In this document: positions 11,966-21,980 of the stretch, piece by piece
Position numbering within the stretch: the stretch's first letter is position 1
How the letters are laid out: each line of letters opens with the position of its first letter
From: Hyalella azteca
Taxonomy: Eukaryota > Arthropoda > Malacostraca > Amphipoda > Hyalellidae
Length of the DNA stretch: 64,000 nucleotides
Reading direction: 5' to 3'
Assembly: GCF_000764305.2 (NCBI RefSeq)
Contig: NW_025939609.1
Coordinates: 62,001 to 126,000 of the forward strand
Program-made: the position numbers and the translations under genes
Notes under the pieces: model-generated
Database searches by the model: none
What the model was told of the DNA's origin: nothing
Seen by the model: the letters and a program-made list of their open reading frames with translations, nothing else

Positions 11966-12779
11966 ACAATGCCCCTTACCGTTTAATGCATAACAAAACA
12001 GTAAATTTTACAATAAATTTTCTTTGTATTAATAATTATCGATGTTATGTTCAATTTCGACCAATTGCTTTTTCCAGTTTGTGAGCTAAAAAATTGTTCG
12101 TTATTTTTCTGATAGAGAATACAAAAGTAGGAAACCCTTAAGAAATCGGATACTATAGTGATAAAAAACACGTCGGATACTATAGTGATAAAAACTAACT
12201 CGATAAAAATTGCCCCTGATTATCTCACATCAACAGTCAGGTCAATAGGTAATAATTTGTTTACATGTCATCGCTAAGAATCTTGATGGAGACATTTTCC
12301 TTCTCTCTAAGTTCACTAAATTTAAGACTACAGCTTTCTTTGGTAGGATCGTAATAAGATCTTTCATCGAGTCGGAAACTTTCCTTTAGTTTCATTCTTT
12401 TTTTACGATTCATTGCCTCCGTCATGGGAAAAATTGAGTTTTCATGAAGAAATTCACAGTTTCTCCTTCCCATTAAGAATTCAACATTAACGCCTTCAGT
12501 ATGAAAAATTTATTCGCGGAGTTGTCTAACTAACTTCTCTACATTTTCACATTTATATTTAACTTTACAATTAGAAATGGATTTCTCCTCACACACTAAA
12601 TGTCACTTTTTAATCATAGCATAATAATCGTCAAGATTTAAAATTATTTAAATCCGCACACTATTGCCATTACATAACTTCATGATGTTTCATTTTACAT
12701 ATAAATGTCACACAAGACGCGATAAGAAAAATTCTACTGTGAAATAACCAAATGCCAAACGTGCCCACGTGGGCTGCGA

Positions 12780-12965
12780 AAAGTCAGCTGAAAAATAAAA
12801 GTAGATCTTGGCTGGACAGAACTCAGCATTAAAAATAAAAGTAGATCTTGCCTGGACAAAACTCAGCATTAAAAATAAAAGTAGATCTTGCCTGGCCAGA
12901 ACTCAGCATTAAAAATATAAGTAGGTCTTGCCTGGACAGAACTCAGCATTAAAGATAGAAGGTCT
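12780..12965. repeat. Tandem repeat, 40-bp unit, ~5 copies
   Basis: Unit AAAAATAAAAGTAGATCTTG then CCTGGACAGAACTCAGCATT. It directly precedes the possible plus-strand first exon at 12,975. Confidence 0.88.
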
Positions 12966-12974
12966 AGCCTGCGC

Positions 12975-13154
12975 ATGCGAGATGCAAAACAGGCGACTGA
13001 CGTTCGCAAAACAGAGTCCAAAAGCGGCGGAAATGAGGTGAAGGGACTATTTCCGGACGATGATTATAGCCGCTTGAGAAATGACCTGTTGGCCGATAGC
13101 GACGACGAGCCGCGATCTCGCGAGGGGAATTCGAGAACGAACACAATTTTATTC
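12975..13154 (+). CDS. Possible first coding exon of an unknown plus-strand gene
   Basis: An ATG opens exactly 60 codons ending at a consensus donor, ATTC|GTAAGT. The product begins MRDAKQATDVRKTESKSGG and includes FPDDDYSRLRNDLLADSDDE. It is highly charged, with a dileucine, and ends TNTILF just before the donor. That looks like a cytosolic tail running into a membrane segment encoded by the next exon (inference). I do not recognise the family and found no second exon. Composition is markedly more codon-like than the flanks. The minus strand here is also open but without splice support. It could be a nested gene in an intron of the large gene, or chance. Confidence 0.4.
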
Positions 13155-13329
13155 GTAAGTTTCACGATGCTCGTAGTTTGGAGTCTTCAGAACCAAATTT
13201 GTATCGTTATGTTTCAGCATGAGTAGAATTTTCATAATGATTGCGGGACCCAGGAAAATCTTGAGATTTATTGAGGTTTATTGAGGCTGATTTAGTAGAT
13301 GATCTGCACGTTGACATGCAAAATCCTAC

Positions 13330-13471
13330 CTTGTTTCTGCGCGTGAATGGAGCATGAGGAATAATGACGACTTCTTTCAGCCACTGCCTTCCTTTCCCTC
13401 CAGCCTGCCTCCACAAACTCCAAGCCGAGGCTCCAACGTCTCCAACGCCCCAGTCTTCCACCAGCTCCACA
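13330..13471 (-). CDS. Exon: MAM4, LW...W strand
   Basis: Acceptor CCTAAAAAG (poor tract), donor AACAAG|GTAGGA; phase 2 in, 0 out. It encodes VELVEDWGVGDVGASAWSLW then RQAGGKGRQWLKEVVIIPH, a good match to the MAM segment LW...G..G..W....V.I. The weak acceptor is accepted because the phase from 13,710-13,872 and the domain continuity both require it. Confidence 0.8.
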
Positions 13472-13709
13472 CTTTTTAGGATTAAATTAAATTCCTATGA
13501 CTGTGTCATGTGGTCGATGAACTGTAAATTGTTTACGATAATGCGTCAAATAATTTGGTTCTAAAGATATATTAGGTTTCTCTATTATCATTAGGTAGTT
13601 TGGTGATTTATTTATAGTTTGAATATTCATAGTTAAGAAAGTGGTACCTGATAAGAAAGTTAAGGTACCATAGTTAAGGAAGTGGTACCTGGTACCTGGT
13701 AATTGGTAC

Positions 13710-13872
13710 CTGATGGAAGCGTTGGTAGGTTTGGTCCAGCCGTCGAGCCGGTACCTGAAGAACAGGAGCCCCACCTGGTGGGGGGGCAGGTGGAGGGAGG
13801 GGGTCACCAGACGTGGGGGGGTGTCCGTCTTGCTGCTCTCCGCGCCCCCCACGAGAGAAAGGAAACGCGTGG
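13710..13872 (-). CDS. Exon: MAM4 middle
   Basis: Acceptor GACGGATAG, donor CATCAG|GTACCA; phase 1 in, 2 out. It encodes ATRFLSLVGGAESSKT, then PPRLVTPSLHLPP and VGLLFFRYRLDGWTKPTNAS. These match MAM G.f......G....L.SP.......L.FwY...G.....L. The Cys usual before L.F is replaced by Gly/Leu. The exon with the start of MAM4 (C.F..CGW) should lie between 15,450 and 13,872 in phase 1-1; I could not find it. A KpnI-like GGTACC-rich stretch sits at the donor (13,640-13,715). Confidence 0.82.
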
Positions 13873-14209
13873 CTATCCGTCGGAGGGAGGAGAGGGGAAA
13901 TTGAGGGAGGAGGATGGGAAATTGAGAGAGGCATGTAAAAAAATTTTGCCGCATCACGCGTCCAAAACAGGGTAGGAACCCCGTTTTGGAACCCCTCCCC
14001 CCGTGGGAAATTGGGGGAGGGAAATGGACTTAAAGAGATAAAAGTTGGTGACGAAGCTTGGAGATGATTAATATCAGATCGGAAAAAGGTTTGTAATTTG
14101 GACCTGGTAAGGGCATCATAAGGGTTGATATGGGGGATGAAAGGTTGAAAAGGACATGAAAGTGCTTCGAGGAAACGAAATAGCTCTAGACAATTCATGT
14201 CCGCCTCTA

Positions 14210-15345
14210 TTTCATGTGAATAAAGCCATCATCGATTGAATCGAAACAAAAATCGGCTGATGATGGCGTGAAGAAAGCTGGAATTGCTCCTTTATTGAAT
14301 TAAAGACAGAGCAATGGGAACGCACAACGTTTGAAAGGCGATTAAAAGAGGTCAGAGAAAACAGTGAAGAGGAATAAAGGGAGCAAAAGCAGTAAAGAAT
14401 TATGCATGATAGAATAGGAATGAATAACAATAGGAACGTAAAACATTAGGCAAAAAAAGCCAGTAGAGGACAAATAATCAAGAGAAGTGCTCAGAGGCGA
14501 AGAAGATAGAGGAGCCACAAAAGGATAGAACAAAAAGACAAGATAATAGAAATAGACAGAAGATGATAGGACAAGAGTAGACAAGAAGACAAGACTGTAG
14601 AAAACGACAGAAGATAAGAAAATCGATGAACCCTTGCTAAAACAGGGCAAAAGGAGGAATGAAACATGAATGGGAGAGCAGGATATGAGAAAGGAGGGGA
14701 CATGATGACAATGGGTCAGGAAAAATAAAAAAAATAAAAAGAAGGACAGAGAGGCCAATAATGGGCTAGAAATAGATGGAAATGTAAGATGAGAGGGCGT
14801 GAGGGGGAATATGAGTGAGAAACGGTGGGTGATGGTGAAAAAGAGTGAGAAAGGGTAAGAAAGATGAGGACGGAGGGAAAATGGCGAAGAGGGAGAAAGA
14901 GTTGGAAAGCACCTGAAAGTGCGAGACGAGGTGAAAAGGGTAAGGGTGGGTGAAGAAAGGTACGAAAGGCAAAGCAAGCATGGGAAAGGGTAGGAAAGTG
15001 CGTTGACGGGTAAAAACTGTGAAAAACGCAACAAGACAAGAAGGAAACCAGAGAAAGTTTGATTGAGAGCGCGATACGGGCTTGAAACTTTGGAAACATG
15101 CAAAATGGGGCAAGTACGTGCAATAGGAGGTACGAACGTGAGGGAAATTGCGAAAACAGGCAATGAATGGGAGAAAATTTATCCGAGAAGAAGCAAAAAA
15201 TGTGAAAAATCTTTTTAAACGGTCAAAAAAGAATTGAAAAATTGTCAAAAAGGGTTGAAAATATCAAAAAAGTAACGAGAAATGCTGTAAAAAGATACGC
15301 TAAAGCAGCAAGGAACAGACGCATGAGAACGAGAAAGGATGCGTG
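14210..15345. other. Kilobase-scale polypurine/polypyrimidine intron tract
   Basis: The plus strand is strongly purine-biased (runs of GAAAGGG, AGAAAGG) and the minus strand pyrimidine-rich. The bias leaves minus ORFs of 273 and 160 residues that are low-complexity Ser/Phe/Leu/Pro strings without domains or splice sites; I treat them as artefacts. This is intron between LDLa7 and MAM4. Confidence 0.75.
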
Positions 15346-15449
15346 AGAGTTTGTTTCAAAGTTTGGTTATGTTGTCCATGCATAATGTTTGCTGGTACCT
15401 GAATCATTAACCATAATGGCATAAGTATACAAAACATTCATCGTCTCAC

Positions 15450-16573
15450 CCTGCAGGTTGTCGTCGGGACAGTCGTGCTCATCGTCGCCCAGCAGACAGT
15501 CTTCCTCGCGGTCGCAGACGGCGCTCGCCACGATGCACGACCTCGTCATCGCGCACGAATATTCGTCGGGACGACAGTCGTCGTCCGATACGAAATTCAT
15601 CGGATTTTTGACTGAATTCGGCGGCTCGTACCGATTCAAAGCGAGGTTTTTAGGATCGTATGAATACTGGTCGTGATTTAGGATGGAATTCTTTTGGTTT
15701 TGGGGAGCGTAAACATCCGGGTAGGAATGATGGTTAGGGTTATTTGGGTCTTCGGGGTCGAGGTCGCTCGGAACGAAGATGTTCTCATTATAATTTGTGG
15801 AATCGAGGTTCGTGGCGCTGAAAACATTTGGAATTTTGGGGCGGTAATGAAGGGAGGATAGTGAGTTCAAAGAATCGTTATAAGATGGGTTCAGAGACGG
15901 GCTTAAAGATGGGTTTTGAGATGGTTTCTGAGAAGTGTTCGTGGAAGGGTTTTGAGCTGGGTTCTGAAGTGAATTCAGAGACGAGTCGAATGATGGGTTC
16001 AGAGATGGATTAAGCAGTGGATTCAATGACGGGTTTAGTGATGGATTGTTTGGCGATGGATAGGAGGATGGTACTCGTTGACTACCTGGTGGAGGCTGGT
16101 AGTAACCAGAAGGCTGCGAAGGACTCTGACGCAGTAAGGTAGGAGACTTCCTCCCATGCTGCCCAAGCACCCCAGCAAAGGGGTCCTCAGGATGCTGCCG
16201 ACTGTCTTGGTCGCTCAGGAGTTGAGTTGGGGGTGCGCTCTCATTTCCTGGGCGCTTGACGCTCCCGTCAACAACGGCTTTGTCGAGCGGTGGTGAAGGA
16301 GGTCGCTTGTGGTCAGAATGGCTTAAATTCTCATCACTGGAATAGCCGGATGAAGATTCTCGGGGATCAGATGGAAGAACCAACCGAGAGTTTTGATTTG
16401 CTGATGAGGCTTGAGCAATATTCTGATCTTGTTCACCAGGGAATAACACTCCGTTATTGGCGGAATGCAATGGCACGTGATTTTGGCCGGCTGACGGGGA
16501 GTAATTTATGTCTCCACACTTGCGCTCGTCTTCGCCATTTAAACAGTCGAAGTTTCCGTCGCAGATTTGCCAG
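15450..16573 (-). CDS. Exon: LDLa6 second half, Ser/Pro/Asn-rich region, LDLa7
   Basis: Largest exon (1,124 nt). Acceptor CTTCATGAAG, donor CAGG|GTGAGA; phase 2 in, 1 out. It opens WQICDGNFDCLNGEDERKC, completing LDLa6. About 290 residues of disordered linker follow: first Ser/Asp/Pro-rich, then tandem NPSLNPSLNPLLNPSLNPS degenerating to DSLN/QNPS repeats, then a Tyr/Asn/Pro part. It closes with a full LDLa: CRPDEYSCAMTRSCIVASAV then CDREEDCLLGDDEHDC (six cysteines and the acidic calcium-cage residues). LDLa modules bind ligands or calcium in receptors and proteases. Many Asn/Ser sites suggest heavy glycosylation (inference). Confidence 0.9.
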
Positions 16574-16797
16574 CTTCATGAAGAAATAAAAAAGTTAAGA
16601 ACAACGATTAAGGACAACAAATTTCACTATACCAAAGCTCCTCGAATGGCAGGAGTTGTGCGGTATTTTTTGAAAAAGTCTATTGAATCTGTATTTTTTT
16701 AGATTTTTCTTCCGAATTACATTTCGTCGTCCTACTGACAATACGCAATCACTTAAGTTGTGGGTGGGTAAACGTTGAAATAATTCCAATGACCCAC

Positions 16798-16967
16798 CTC
16801 TGGATGCACTTGTCACACACGTATGTCCCGGGTGGGCAGGCGAAGCAGTGGGTTTCATCTGTGCAGTCAGGCACTGTCATCACCCCGTCACACACCCCAG
16901 ATTGAGGCACGCACACCCCACTCACAGGGCACACGAATTCATTCTCATGGCAGTGCAGGCAACCCGT
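16798..16967 (-). CDS. Exon: LDLa5 and first half of LDLa6
   Basis: Acceptor TCTCCCACCAG, donor CAGAG|GTGGGT; phase 0 in, 2 out. The first Cys of TGC completes LDLa4. Then CHENEFVCPVSGVCVPQSGV and CDGVMTVPDCTDETHC form a full six-cysteine LDLa5. CPPGTYVCDKCIQ starts LDLa6, whose intron falls before the CDG motif. The phase join restores Ser at the junction. Confidence 0.9.
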
Positions 16968-17196
16968 CTGGTGGGAGAAAGAGCTAGGATGTTTTACCAC
17001 AATACTGACGGGAAATCGGAGAAAATTTGTGAGGTATATTTATTTTGAGTATAAATGTAAGACCTATAAGAAGGCGAGTATACCCGGTATACCCTATCAA
17101 AATTCAGGGACCGCCTAGGCTTCGGCCGAATAGTCACTCCACTCGGCGCAAAGTTATTCTGGGTCTGCTTGGCCATCCGATCGAAATCAGTTTCTG

Positions 17197-17340
17197 GGGC
17201 CATACTTTCAAAACTCGCTAAGTGAGCGTAAGTACTTACGCTCTATTTTCTAGTCTATGATTGGTGGATTTTGCTTGAAAGGTCGTCAATGATTGGCTGA
17301 TGAACTTACGATCTCTTAACTTTCTTGAAAGTATAGGCCC
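17197..17340. mobile_element. 145-bp MITE family A, copy 1
   Basis: Ends GGGCCATACTTTCAAAA and its inverse (TTGAAAGTATAGGCCC). The body contains the palindromic GTAAGTACTTAC and TGATTGGTGGATTTTGCTTG. Other copies: 19,126-19,272, 33,651-33,795 (inverted), 48,131-48,275. Non-autonomous, family unknown. 17,345-17,810 is otherwise featureless intron. Confidence 0.82.
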
Positions 17341-17810
17341 TGGTCAGAATCTCCTTCCCGACTTTATAGTCGCCTCAGAGTATGAAGAGGTTTGGCCGAT
17401 CCGAGTCACACCGAGCTAGCAAGCTGCCCAAAGGCTGCCCTTCGAACCCTGGGCCGAAGCTGACATAAAGAAGCTAATTTACGTACTCCCCGCGTCCTAA
17501 GCGGCCCTAATGCAGAGTCACCCATGACTGTAAATTTTGTTAGGATACCCATTATAGATGAGTGGCGGCCCATAGAGGTGAGTGAGAGCTCACAATAGTA
17601 TGAGTGGGGACCCCAAATAGGGACAGAGGAGACCCATAATAGGTGAGTGGGGATCAAGAAAATGTTGAGAGGGAACCCACTAAATGGTGAAAAGGAATCA
17701 GAAGAAGTGTTGAAGGATAATATTAGTGTCACATTACATAAATGGTGAGAAGAGATCAAAAAAAGTGTTGAAGGATAATATTAGTGTATGGTTATCTCAT
17801 TTAATATAAC

Positions 17811-17905
17811 CTCGTCCAGTCCATCGCTGGGACAATCTTTCCTGCCGTCGCAGAGCCAAGTGGCGGGGACGACGAGCCCGTCGCCGCATCTGAACGTCGC
17901 CGAGC
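17811..17905 (-). CDS. Exon: LDLa4 (lacks Cys1 and Cys3)
   Basis: Acceptor GCTATTCCAG, donor GACGAG|GTTATA; phase 1 in, 0 out. It encodes [20 protein letters not shown] then [12 protein letters not shown]; the last cysteine comes from the next exon (TGC). The SDGLDE acidic motif is intact. Two cysteines that normally pair with each other (first and third) are absent. The donor is non-consensus but required by both phase and the DE..C spacing. Confidence 0.83.
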
Positions 17906-18346
17906 CTGGAATAGCGAACTGGATTAACTTAAATATATAAAAATTTATTATTTAGTATTTAGTAGTTATTCAATTCAGTTATTCAATTCAATTCGAGTAG
18001 TTATTGTACTAAAAAAATCAATTAGTTGACAGTAATTTATTTGTTAAAATAGTATTGCCAATTTGCGCATCGGAATGACTCGGAGCTCTCCTGATATCTA
18101 GAAGACTGGATTATTAAAAATTTGACCATTTTCATCAACTAGAATAAAATTAGTCTAAAAATTAAGTAAGAATTCTTACGAGAAATTAGTGAATATTTTT
18201 TTTAAAACATACCATTGTTTATTCATCAACCAGATGTAATGGCCTGCAATCAAATTGAAGTTATTCTCGTAGCTCCAGAAAACAGTTGAGTCATAGCGAA
18301 ACATTCCTGATCAGAAACTATTTACGACATACAGTATACTTCTCAC

Positions 18347-18583
18347 CATCCTCGTCTGCGTTCGATAATATTCCATTTCTTTCATAATTTTTTTGAACAG
18401 AGTTGATTTTATCGGTGTTTGTTTTAGCATGGGGATGCGTTCTGCCGTCGAGGTGGTCTCGCCTCGGTACCACAAAGCCGTTACCAGACCTCAGGTCTGA
18501 AGGGTTCTTGATGTTGGAAAATGAGGCGCCATCTTGGAGTTTTGTAGACATAGTCTGGGAAGAGCTGGCCGTCCTGTGCAGAT
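18347..18583 (-). CDS. Exon: linker between LDLa3 and LDLa4
   Basis: Acceptor TTTTTTTGTTCTAG, donor GATG|GTGAGA; phase 1 in and out. 79 residues, polar and without cysteine (DLHRTASSSQTMSTKLQDGA, VVPRRDHLDGRTHPHAK), so probably an extended spacer. Its polypyrimidine tract is joined directly to a fragment of a dispersed repeat (18,596-18,646). Confidence 0.72.
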
Positions 18584-18595
18584 CTAGAACAAAAA

Positions 18596-18646
18596 AATAT
18601 AACTCAGTACCCACTGCAGTGAGTGACAGAGAGCGCATTTCATTTA
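18596..18646 (-). mobile_element. MITE family B end fragment
   Basis: In gene sense it reads GCGCTCTCTGTCACTCACTG then CAGTGGGTACTGAGTTATAT, matching fuller copies at 40,497-40,650, 49,605-49,757 and 63,366-63,510. It supplies the T-rich run ahead of the 18,583 splice acceptor. Confidence 0.75.
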
Positions 18647-19125
18647 CCGTTATATTAATCCAGAAATTTACATCCAAAATCAATTAACTTTGTGAAAAAT
18701 TGAATTTTATTGATAAATAGGCTCCTGACGAATAAAAAATTTAGTGGCCGTTGGAATTTTGAAAAAATTCTCATCTTCAGAGTAAAGAAGGAAATAATTT
18801 TAAATGATAGACCTTTAAGGGGCTTTTATGCGGGGACAGTTGGAGCAGATTGGGTAACGGCAAGAAGTTTCCACTTTGAATATCTGACTGACAATTTGAA
18901 AAAATTATAAATTCTTATTATCATACATGAATTGTATCAAAATTATCAAAAATTACGTCCAAAATTAAAAAAAAATAATTACCTTAAATTTTGATGTTAG
19001 AAGTATTTGCCACCATTACTTTACGGTTATACTTTCCCAGTGTATATGCACCTTATAACGTACATTAAGGAAGAAAACAGCATTCAGATATTAATTCAAA
19101 TAATCTCAACGCGCGCTATATCCCT

Positions 19126-19272
19126 GGGACCCTCCTTTCAAAACTGGCTAAGTGAACGCAAGTACTTACGCACTATTATCTTGTCTGTGATTGGTGGATT
19201 TTGCTTGAGAGGCCGTCAATGATTGGCTGATGAACTTATGATCTCTTAATTAACTTTTTTGAAAGTATAGGC
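19126..19272. mobile_element. 145-bp MITE family A, copy 2
   Basis: Same body as the 17,197 copy (AGTACTTACG, TGATTGGTGGATTTTGCTTG, ATTGGCTGATGAACTTATGA), more diverged at the left end (GGGACCCTCCTTTCAAAA). It lies in the intron between LDLa3 and its linker exon, about 100 bp from the LDLa3 donor. Confidence 0.8.
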
Positions 19273-19370
19273 ATATAAATAAATAATATATATAAATACA
19301 ATATAAATAAATATAAAATAAACATTATATATTAAATAAATTAATATAATAAATAAATAAATAGTCTGAC

Positions 19371-19568
19371 CAGCACAGAAGGCCTCGTCTTCGCCGGCAG
19401 CGCAGTCGGCGACGCCGTTACAGAGCAGCGGCCGCGCAAGACACGCCCCCGCCACGGCCGCCTCAGGGCAGATGTCGGCGCTGCACCGCACGTCAGAGCG
19501 GCACAAGAAACCGTTGTCCGGACACTCGTACGCTGCGTTCTTCTTGCGGATTTTGGCCGATAACTCTG
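19371..19568 (-). CDS. Exon: LDLa3 (long variant)
   Basis: Acceptor TTTTTGTAG, donor GCTG|GTCAGA; phase 1 in and out. After AELSAKIRKKNAAYE it encodes CPDNGFLCRSDVRCSADICP, EAAVAGACLARPLLC and NGVADCAAGEDEAFC. The domain has the DC..GEDE..C ending and extra residues with two extra cysteines in the middle. It joins 24,912-25,106 in phase, but not the exon at 23,581, which sits between them on the map. Confidence 0.87.
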
Positions 19569-19713
19569 CTACAAAAATACAAATTCTTTTGATTTAACCC
19601 TCAACCGCCTGACATGAGTAACCGGAGCGCAGAACTTGGCCGATAAATACGCTACAAAAATAAACAATTGTTTTGATTTAACCCTCTACCACCTGCCATG
19701 AGTAACCGGAGCA
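19553..19713. repeat. 86-bp tandem duplication of the LDLa3 exon edge plus MITE end
   Basis: Units start at 19,553 and 19,639. Each contains GGCCGATAA (exon), the acceptor GCTACAAAAAT, a T-rich tract, TTAACCCTC and the first 30 bp of the piggyBac-like MITE. The duplication therefore happened after the MITE inserted. Confidence 0.8.
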
Positions 19714-20005
19714 ATATTGTCACAAGCCTTAGTAGTATATTAGTATTACTAATATAATATAATATTAGTAACATTAATAATATTAGTAACCGGAGCAATA
19801 TTGTCACAAGTCTACTTCCCAAAAAGGATACGTTCTAGTGAGCGCAGAATGACTTGCACTGATGGTTGCCGCCACGTACGACAACTTTAAAATGTTCTCT
19901 GTTGCGTACAAACGTCACCAGGTTGCTACACTCAATAGTTTATGTATAATTTTTTAAGTTGAAAGTTATGTTCCCGGAGAGTGACATAAGGCGGTAGAGG
20001 GTTAA
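19678..20005. mobile_element. piggyBac-like MITE (TTAA target), copy 1
   Basis: A 320-bp element bounded by TTAA at 19,678-19,681 and 20,002-20,005. Termini are CCCTCTACCACCTGCCATGA and the inverse GGCGGTAGAGGG. No ORF. TTAA duplication plus CCC-type termini is the piggyBac signature. A second copy is at 57,809-58,128. From 20,010 to 21,400 I see no gene. Confidence 0.78.
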
Positions 20006-21406
20006 ATACATTATAACAATACTAAATTTGATTAAAAATACGATCGAAATTTCGAACAGAAAATAATCTCGTAATGATAGTCGGAGCGAATGTCCCGCGC
20101 CGCATCGATAAAGCGTAAATAATTCTAATTTTATTTTACCTTATAATATTGAAAATAGCTTGTGTGCAGAAGTTGAGAGGGGACTAGGCGACATAATTCA
20201 ATCAAGGACAGGATATGGCTTGACCGCAAGACAACGTCTCATACATATGCGATATATCACGCAATATGCAATAAACTCGCAATATGATATGAAAGCGAGT
20301 TTATTTAAATCGATGGCTGACAAAGGAGAACTCGAAACTAATGCTATAAGTGCTCCGTCCTCTCAGTAGGCTTAACTGTGTGCGACGCCTGCCTATACAA
20401 GGACCTTAAATTTCGCACAAAATTACTACGATTTGTTGTACAGCCTTGCAAATAAGGTCTACAGCCAGCTTTGCAGAGGTAGGTAACGGCTCTGACCGCT
20501 GGCCGGAAATAATGGCCACGAGTGCGGGAGCTGTTATACCGCTGTACGGTTCAACGTGTCTGGTAAAGTAGGAATTTTTAATTTTTTTGTATCGGGTCAA
20601 CTTTTGGCCGCGCTTTTAGTTGCAAGCCGCCGCATTTCTCCGAACATGACCAATGATGAGAAGTACGGGAAACATCTTTCCCTAGACGTAGGGTTCATTA
20701 ATCTGTAATCTCCATTCTTAACTATTATCCTTGATTTGTTCTTACATTTATTACCATTTCTGCACCTTAAGACCGGCTCATCATTGTGGAAGCTCTTTAT
20801 AATCTGTAGCATTATGAAATATATTTCGTGCCCCTTTACTATTTATTAATTTGATCTTCATCAACTTCCTATATTATATAGGAGCAGCGGGCAGAAACAT
20901 TCCATTGTGAATGTAGTGCATTTGCCCCGCTACGATGTGAAGGAGTAAGTAACTGGGCCTAATTTTGTTCAGATTGCCTTTTCTATGCCAGTAGTTTTTT
21001 TCAACTTAATATGCGTATCGATTAAAACTTAAATGTTCTAGTGTTTCATTGCAACCCCCTTTTTGTACTATTTTCGCGGCGGAATAATCATATGCACGCG
21101 AACTTTTTACACGTTTATTCCGAGGAAAAACTGAGGCGCTACGGATGCTACCTGAACAAATAACTGCAAGTTCTGATCAGTGATAAATTATAATAATGAA
21201 GATAATAATTTTCATAGTGAAAATAATAAACTTCATTCATATTTTTATCCAGCGAACTCTTCGGTCATCAGGTATCGTAAGTCGTGTTCCTTACCGCGAC
21301 CAAGCTTGGATATATTGACGACTAATATACATCTTAATCTCATCAGCATCGTCACTTCCTTGGCAATACTTCACTTTCCACTTGGGGTCACATGTTCACC
21401 ATAACG

Positions 21407-21475
21407 CAGTGGTTCCCAAACTTTTTCAGGCTGGCGCCCCCTTTGGCTCCCTATTGAATTTCTATCGCCCCCCAC
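21407..21475 (+). mobile_element. hAT-type transposon terminus (truncated)
   Basis: CAGTGGTTCCCAAACTTTTT then CAGGCTGGCGCCCCCTTTGG is the widespread hAT terminal motif. No inverted partner was found to the right. It follows CACATGTTCACCATAACG, the unit of the satellite at 21,834-21,980, so it seems inserted into that array. Confidence 0.65.
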
Positions 21476-21833
21476 AGACACATATAAAATTATACGCATC
21501 TTTCTTGAAATTTAGTACGCGGCAATTTTAGAAGATAAAGGTTAAACACAAATGTGTCTTTTACAAATAGAACCCCATTTAGTGAACCAATATGTTTTTA
21601 AGCTGTTTTAACTGTTTGAGCCCTAGAAACCTAGGACGTCTTGGGCAAATTTACGGCCGGACTCGTGTCCGGTCGCACGACCAATCTCCAAATTCAATTA
21701 TCAAGTAATATCTCCCAAACTAATGAACGCAGCTCTATGAAACTTGGAACACGTATTCATCAGAACCTAACGGTGATGTTAGCTCGTAAAAATTTTAAAT
21801 TTCACCTTCATTCGTGAGTTATATTGCGATAAA

Positions 21834-21980
21834 NCACATGTTCACCATAACGCATCACATGTTCACCATAACACATCACATGTTCACCATAACGTGCCAC
21901 ATGTTCACCATAACGCATCACATGTTCACCATAACACATCACATGTTCACCATAACACATCACATGTTCACCATACCGAA
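21834..21980. repeat. 21-bp minisatellite, ~7 copies, with an ambiguous base
   Basis: Unit CACATGTTCACCATAACGCA+T. Base 21,834 is N. One further unit lies left of the hAT end at 21,389-21,406. 21,985-23,430 is unique intron-like sequence with no gene I can support. Confidence 0.88.

Noticed and set aside
12261..12473. 70-residue minus ORF with NCEFLHENS resembling a MAM start
   Set aside because: No CGW motif, no acceptor in the required phase; MAM5 already has a good start exon at 9,678-9,806.
12735..12790. Minus candidate LTFRSPRGHVWHLVISQ as a MAM4 end
   Set aside because: Short, followed at once by a stop and lacking a donor; the exon at 11,125-11,230 matches better and fits phase on both sides.
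14098..14205. Minus candidate EADMNCLELFRFLEALSCPF as the MAM4 first exon
   Set aside because: Phase in is right (after AATAG), but it lacks the CGW/W pattern and its donor leaves phase 2, where phase 1 is needed.
14342..15163. 273-residue minus ORF, the longest open frame after the big exon
   Set aside because: Low-complexity Ser/Phe/Leu/Pro string produced by polypyrimidine bias; no domain or splice support.
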